Assembly: GCA_014238205.1 (NCBI GenBank)
Contig: JABABM010000023.1
Coordinates: 1 to 40,710, forward strand
Length of the DNA stretch: 40,710 nucleotides
Direction: 5' to 3'
DNA from: Phycisphaerales bacterium
Lineage (GTDB): Bacteria; Planctomycetota; Phycisphaerae; Phycisphaerales; SM1A02
Under the pieces are notes generated by a model that saw nothing but the letters and a program-made list of their open reading frames with translations, did no database searches and was not told the DNA's origin. Position 1 is the stretch's first letter. The number at the start of each line of letters is the position of its first letter. Made by a program: the position numbers and the translations under genes. This document shows positions 37,663-40,710 of the stretch, piece by piece.

Positions 37663-38757
37663 ATGCCCAGTCGAGTGAAATCACGGATCGCCGTCGGGGT
37701 CATGACAGGAACCAGCATTGATGCCGTCGATGCATGTGCCCTGCACCTCCATGGCCACGGACTGGAAATGACCGTCGAGCCACTTGGACATGCCTCGATT
37801 CCACTGGGCGAGCTGTCCGAACCCCTGCGTACACTCGCCGATGATGAACCGATGCGGGCATCACGTGTTGCCCGGATTCGACGCATGCTTGGAGAAGCCT
37901 GCGGGGAGGCCATTGCGGCAATTCGATTGGAACACGCCATCGACCTCATCGCCGTGCATGGGCAGACCGTTCACCATGCACCCCCCGAATCCTGGCAGAT
38001 GATCGACCCCTTTCCACTGGCACATCGATTCAAGGCACGAATCGTCACTGACCTGCGTGGACTTGATCGTGCTGCAGGCGGGCAGGGCGCACCGATCACT
38101 CCCTTGTCCGACTGGATCCTCTACCGGCAGCCACACGCCGGGGCCATCGTGAACCTTGGCGGCTTCATCAACTGCACGTTCCTGCCCCCAGCCGAAGCAG
38201 GCGATCCGCTTGAACTCATTCGCGGCGCAGACATCTGCGCCTGCAACCAGATACTCGACGCCATCGCCCGCCTGGGCATGAACTGTCCCTTTGATGATGA
38301 TGGCATGGCTGCCTCGGCAGGCAACAGCATTCCCGCCCTGGCCGAGGATCTGCATGCAAGACTCGAGGGACAGCGGACCATGGGGCGGTCACTTGGCTCC
38401 GGTGATGAATGCCTGGACTGGGTGGAATCTGCTGTCGAGCAGCATGATGCCGGAGACGCAGCTGCATCAGCCTGTTCCGCCATCGCCTCCTGCCTGGCTG
38501 CCGCAATCGAGGAACAGGATGTGCAACAGGTCCGTCTCGCCGGTGGCGGCACCAGGAACCAGTGCCTCGCATCGTGCATACAGGATGCACTGGGCGTAGA
38601 TACCGACCAGTTGGATGAAGGCATGGAGCGGGAAGCGGCATCCATGGCAGTCCTGGGCGGACTCGCCGAAGACGGCATTCCGATCACGCTCGCTCACATC
38701 ACATCCCGCAGTGATACCGACTGCATGCACGGATGCTGGGTCAATCACACCCCGTAG
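37663..38757 (+). CDS. anmK: Anhydro-N-acetylmuramic acid kinase
   Basis: Cleaves and phosphorylates anhydroMurNAc from cell-wall turnover, giving MurNAc-6-phosphate. The 364 residues contain [15 protein letters not shown] near the start, [29 protein letters not shown] with its catalytic Asp, [10 protein letters not shown] and [11 protein letters not shown], all family signatures. Three in-frame starts exist (GTG 37627, ATG 37654, ATG 37663). AAGGA at 37648-37652 is correctly spaced only for 37663. No murQ or other recycling gene is adjacent. Its 3' end overlaps the convergent carboxypeptidase gene by 13 bp. Confidence 0.93.
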   Translation: MPSRVKSRIAVGVMTGTSIDAVDACALHLHGHGLEMTVEPLGHASIPLGELSEPLRTLADDEPMRASRVARIRRMLGEACGEAIAAIRLEHAIDLIAVHGQTVHHAPPESWQMIDPFPLAHRFKARIVTDLRGLDRAAGGQGAPITPLSDWILYRQPHAGAIVNLGGFINCTFLPPAEAGDPLELIRGADICACNQILDAIARLGMNCPFDDDGMAASAGNSIPALAEDLHARLEGQRTMGRSLGSGDECLDWVESAVEQHDAGDAAASACSAIASCLAAAIEEQDVQQVRLAGGGTRNQCLASCIQDALGVDTDQLDEGMEREAASMAVLGGLAEDGIPITLAHITSRSDTDCMHGCWVNHTP

Positions 38758-40292
38758 AGTGGTCGCAATTTTCCCTCGAGGTGACGAAGGAGCGGATCAG
38801 CGTTCAAGGAAGCTCCGGTCACGACCTCGCAGAGTTCAGCCGCACGATATCGCTGGCCATGCTCATGAATATTCGTTCGCAGCCAACTGAGCAGAGTGCT
38901 GAACTCGCCCTTGGCGAACTCCTCGTGCAGGCCGGGGTGATCGGCCATCGCCTTCTCGAAGAACTGGGCGCAATAGAGATTGCCCAGCGTATACGTCGGG
39001 AAGTAGCCCATGGACGTCATGGACCAATGGATATCCTGCAGGCAGCCCCTGGCGTCATCCGGCACCTCGATTCCAAGATACTCGCGGTACTTGGAGTTCC
39101 ACGCTTCGGGAATGTCCTCGACATCCAGGTCACCCGACATGATTGCACGCTCCAGCTCGAAGCGGATCATGATGTGCATGTTGTAGGTCGATTCGTCGGC
39201 CTCGACCCTGATGAAGTCCGGCCGCACGATATTCGCTCCACCGTAGACATCATCGAAGCTCAGCGACGAGACGGCACTGCCGAAATGTTCAGCGAGCAGT
39301 GGATGGCACCACGTCCAGAATGATTCGCTGCGACCGACCTGGTTCTCCCACATGCGACTCTGTGATTCATGAATGCCGAGTGAAACGGCATGGCCCATCG
39401 GGGTCCCGATGTGCTCCGTAAGAAGACCCTGCTCGTAGAGACCGTGGCCGGTCTCGTGCATGGTAGAACCAAGAGCATCATTGACATTCGCCACGTGGAA
39501 GCGGGTCGTCATGCGGATGTCGTTGCAGTGTGAGCCACTGCAGAATGGATGCGTCGATTCATCCAGCCTTCCACGATTGAACTCGAAGCCGAATCGCTCG
39601 GCTATGACTCGAACGAATGCCTTCTGCTGATCAACGGGCAGTTCAATCTCGTTGAAGGCATTGCTTGGTGAAGTCGAGGCACCCATGATGTCATCAAGCA
39701 GGCCCTGAAGACGATCACGCAGTGGCGTAAAGATCGTCTCCACCCAGGCGGCCGTACATCCCTTCTCGTAATCCTCCGCCAGCGCATCCCACGGCTCACC
39801 GCCCTCGGCCCAGCCATAGCACTCAGCCTTGCGACGGAGCATGTCCACGATCTTCTTCAATGAAGGGGCGAAGGCGGAGAAATCGGACTCGGCCCGCGCA
39901 TTCTTCCAGGCGTGCATCCCCTCGCTCGAAAGCTTCGCCTCCTCTTCGACCAGTTCCGCCGGAAGCTTTGTTCTCCGATCAAGAGACCATCGGAGTTCCC
40001 GAAGATTCACGGCCGAGGGGCTCGTTGGATCATCCACGAGATCACCATCGGCTTCACACTCGGCGAGTGCATCGGCAAAGGCGGTGCTCGTGCTCATCTG
40101 GTGCTCCAGCTTTGCAAGAAGCGCAAGCTGCCTGCCTCGATACTCGATTCCACCTTCCGGCATCAGGACTTCCTGATCCCAGCCGAGAATGGACATGCTG
40201 CCTCCGATGAGATTCGATTCCCTCGAAAGTTCAAGCAGGTTCGAATAGTGGGACGGCATGGTTGTTTTTTCAGTGGATGTTGCAGTTGTCAT
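38745..40292 (-). CDS. Carboxypeptidase M32 (Taq type)
   Basis: A cytoplasmic zinc or cobalt carboxypeptidase, 515 residues. The M32 signatures are complete: HPFCSG near 248, DIRMTTRF near 258, the HEXXH site HETGH at 279-283, HESQSRMWE at 308-316 with the third metal ligand, and IRVEADESTYNMHI near 385. Shine-Dalgarno AGGAGGA precedes the ATG at 40292, and an extended -10 (TGCTACACT) lies upstream. The longer frame to 40346 starts inside that promoter and is not used. Role: trimming peptides from the C-terminus. Confidence 0.94.
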   Translation of the reverse strand: MTTATSTEKTTMPSHYSNLLELSRESNLIGGSMSILGWDQEVLMPEGGIEYRGRQLALLAKLEHQMSTSTAFADALAECEADGDLVDDPTSPSAVNLRELRWSLDRRTKLPAELVEEEAKLSSEGMHAWKNARAESDFSAFAPSLKKIVDMLRRKAECYGWAEGGEPWDALAEDYEKGCTAAWVETIFTPLRDRLQGLLDDIMGASTSPSNAFNEIELPVDQQKAFVRVIAERFGFEFNRGRLDESTHPFCSGSHCNDIRMTTRFHVANVNDALGSTMHETGHGLYEQGLLTEHIGTPMGHAVSLGIHESQSRMWENQVGRSESFWTWCHPLLAEHFGSAVSSLSFDDVYGGANIVRPDFIRVEADESTYNMHIMIRFELERAIMSGDLDVEDIPEAWNSKYREYLGIEVPDDARGCLQDIHWSMTSMGYFPTYTLGNLYCAQFFEKAMADHPGLHEEFAKGEFSTLLSWLRTNIHEHGQRYRAAELCEVVTGASLNADPLLRHLEGKLRPLYGV

Positions 40293-40322
40293 GTGGATGC
40301 TCCTCCTGATACCGAATGTGCA

Positions 40323-40331
40323 AGTGTAGCA
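40323..40331 (-). promoter_or_regulatory. Extended -10 promoter element for the M32 carboxypeptidase
   Basis: On the minus strand TGCTACACT matches the extended -10 form TGnTAnnnT. Transcription would start near 40316, about 24 bases before the ATG, which leaves room for the AGGAGGA Shine-Dalgarno. Confidence 0.45.
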
Positions 40332-40351
40332 GACGGGCTTGCTCAATAGAG

Positions 40352-40380
40352 CACGCCCCGGGGCATGACCCCGGGGCGTG
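40352..40380 (-). terminator. Intrinsic terminator after the ankyrin gene
   Basis: A perfect 12-bp GC-rich stem pairs 40352-40363 (CACGCCCCGGGG) with 40369-40380 (CCCCGGGGCGTG) around a 5-base loop. It lies 26 bp beyond the ankyrin stop, between it and the M32 promoter. The T-run is poor (CTCTATT). Confidence 0.65.
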
Positions 40381-40406
40381 GAATACCTCGAACATTGAAG
40401 ATCGAA

Positions 40407-40710
40407 TCAGTTCTCGTCGCCCGACGCATCGGTATCAACATGCTTCTCAAGCAGGACGATGACCTCGGACGCCTGTGCATCTGTTCGGGCCCTGGCAAGA
40501 TCCAGTGCATTGCGACCGGCATTGTCCGTTGCATCCAGATCGGAACCGGCCTCGATGAGAACGGTCAACTTCTCGACCGTGCCACCGGAGTGTCCCGCCG
40601 CATTCAGGAACGCGGACTTGCCATTGCTGTCGGTGATATTGAGATCTGCTCCACCTTCAACAAGGCTCTCAAGCGCGATGAACTCTCCTGTCCGTGAAGC
40701 GTGGATCAAG
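40407..40710 (-). CDS. Ankyrin-repeat protein, C-terminal fragment (5' end outside window)
   Basis: The last 100 codons of a minus-strand frame that runs off the window edge. Three ankyrin-type repeats are seen: IHASRTGEFIALESLVEGGA, then DLNITDSNGKSAFLNAAG with its partner helix, and DLDATDNAGRNALDLARAR followed by a capping helix (ASEVIVLLEKH). The tail is acidic. Ankyrin stacks bind proteins, and no partner can be named. Any signal peptide or other domain lies outside the window. Confidence 0.85.
   Translation of the reverse strand, partial: LIHASRTGEFIALESLVEGGADLNITDSNGKSAFLNAAGHSGGTVEKLTVLIEAGSDLDATDNAGRNALDLARARTDAQASEVIVLLEKHVDTDASGDEN

Noticed and set aside
36257..37678. 473-codon plus-strand open frame across recA and the decarboxylase gene
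   Set aside because: It is antisense to two well-supported genes and bridges their intergenic gap, has no domain, and its residues mirror the opposite-strand codon pattern. A shadow frame.

Overview
The window reads as a stretch of ordinary bacterial chromosome, moderately GC-rich (about 55-60% by eye), densely coded on both strands and nearly free of mobile DNA. The gene mix points to a planctomycete, most likely of the class Phycisphaerae. The reasons are a GldA/GldF/GldG/DUF4340-type ABC operon, a long RNase HII-like protein, an XRE-TPR regulator paired with a secreted protein ending in a VPxPG-type sorting tail, and a stand-alone EF-G gene. This placement is an inference from gene content; no rRNA gene is present to confirm it.

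Layout. 1-5550 (+): the end of a gamma-glutamyltransferase, a divergent RNase HII homologue, fusA behind a 300-nt leader, and ribD. 5523-10394 (-): a four-gene, stop/start-overlapping operon coding an ABC ATPase, an ABC-2 permease, a GldG-like protein and a DUF4340 protein. 10601-16415: a GAF-receiver protein (+), prmC (-), bifunctional putA (+) and a glycine-zipper lipoprotein (+). 16419-21892 (-): a five-gene run of sugar isomerase, cmk, plsC, KefB-type antiporter and a comM homologue. 22023-26054 (+): gcvH, uvrB, purD. 26055-27244 (-): a class II glutamine amidotransferase with a small membrane protein. 27404-29260 (+): typA/bipA. 29261-31470: an accessory-looking pair (HTH-TPR regulator plus exported VPxPG-tail protein) behind a structured leader and closed by a strong terminator. 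31574-37624 (-): an m5C RNA methyltransferase, a cold-shock protein, tRNA-Lys(CTT), a cysteine desulfurase, tRNA-Leu(CAG), recA and a UDP-glucuronate decarboxylase-type enzyme. 37663-40710: anmK (+), an M32 carboxypeptidase (-) and the end of an ankyrin protein (-).

How the genes fit together. Most are housekeeping: translation (fusA, typA, prmC, two tRNAs, the RNA methyltransferase), DNA repair (uvrB, recA, the RNase H homologue), cofactors and nucleotides (ribD, purD, cmk), envelope and wall turnover (plsC, anmK, the sugar-nucleotide enzyme) and amino-acid catabolism (putA, gcvH, ggt).

The most interesting material is regulatory. fusA has a strong promoter far upstream, then a 12-codon open frame with a perfect Shine-Dalgarno whose stop codon lies inside the first arm of a three-way-junction RNA fold. 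The cold-shock gene has a 4-codon open frame with an extended Shine-Dalgarno just ahead of it. recA is preceded by five TCGG motifs spaced about 11-13 bp (or about two turns) apart. Several genes appear leaderless or nearly so. The best candidate for an undescribed locus is the HTH-TPR/VPxPG pair at 29571-31465.
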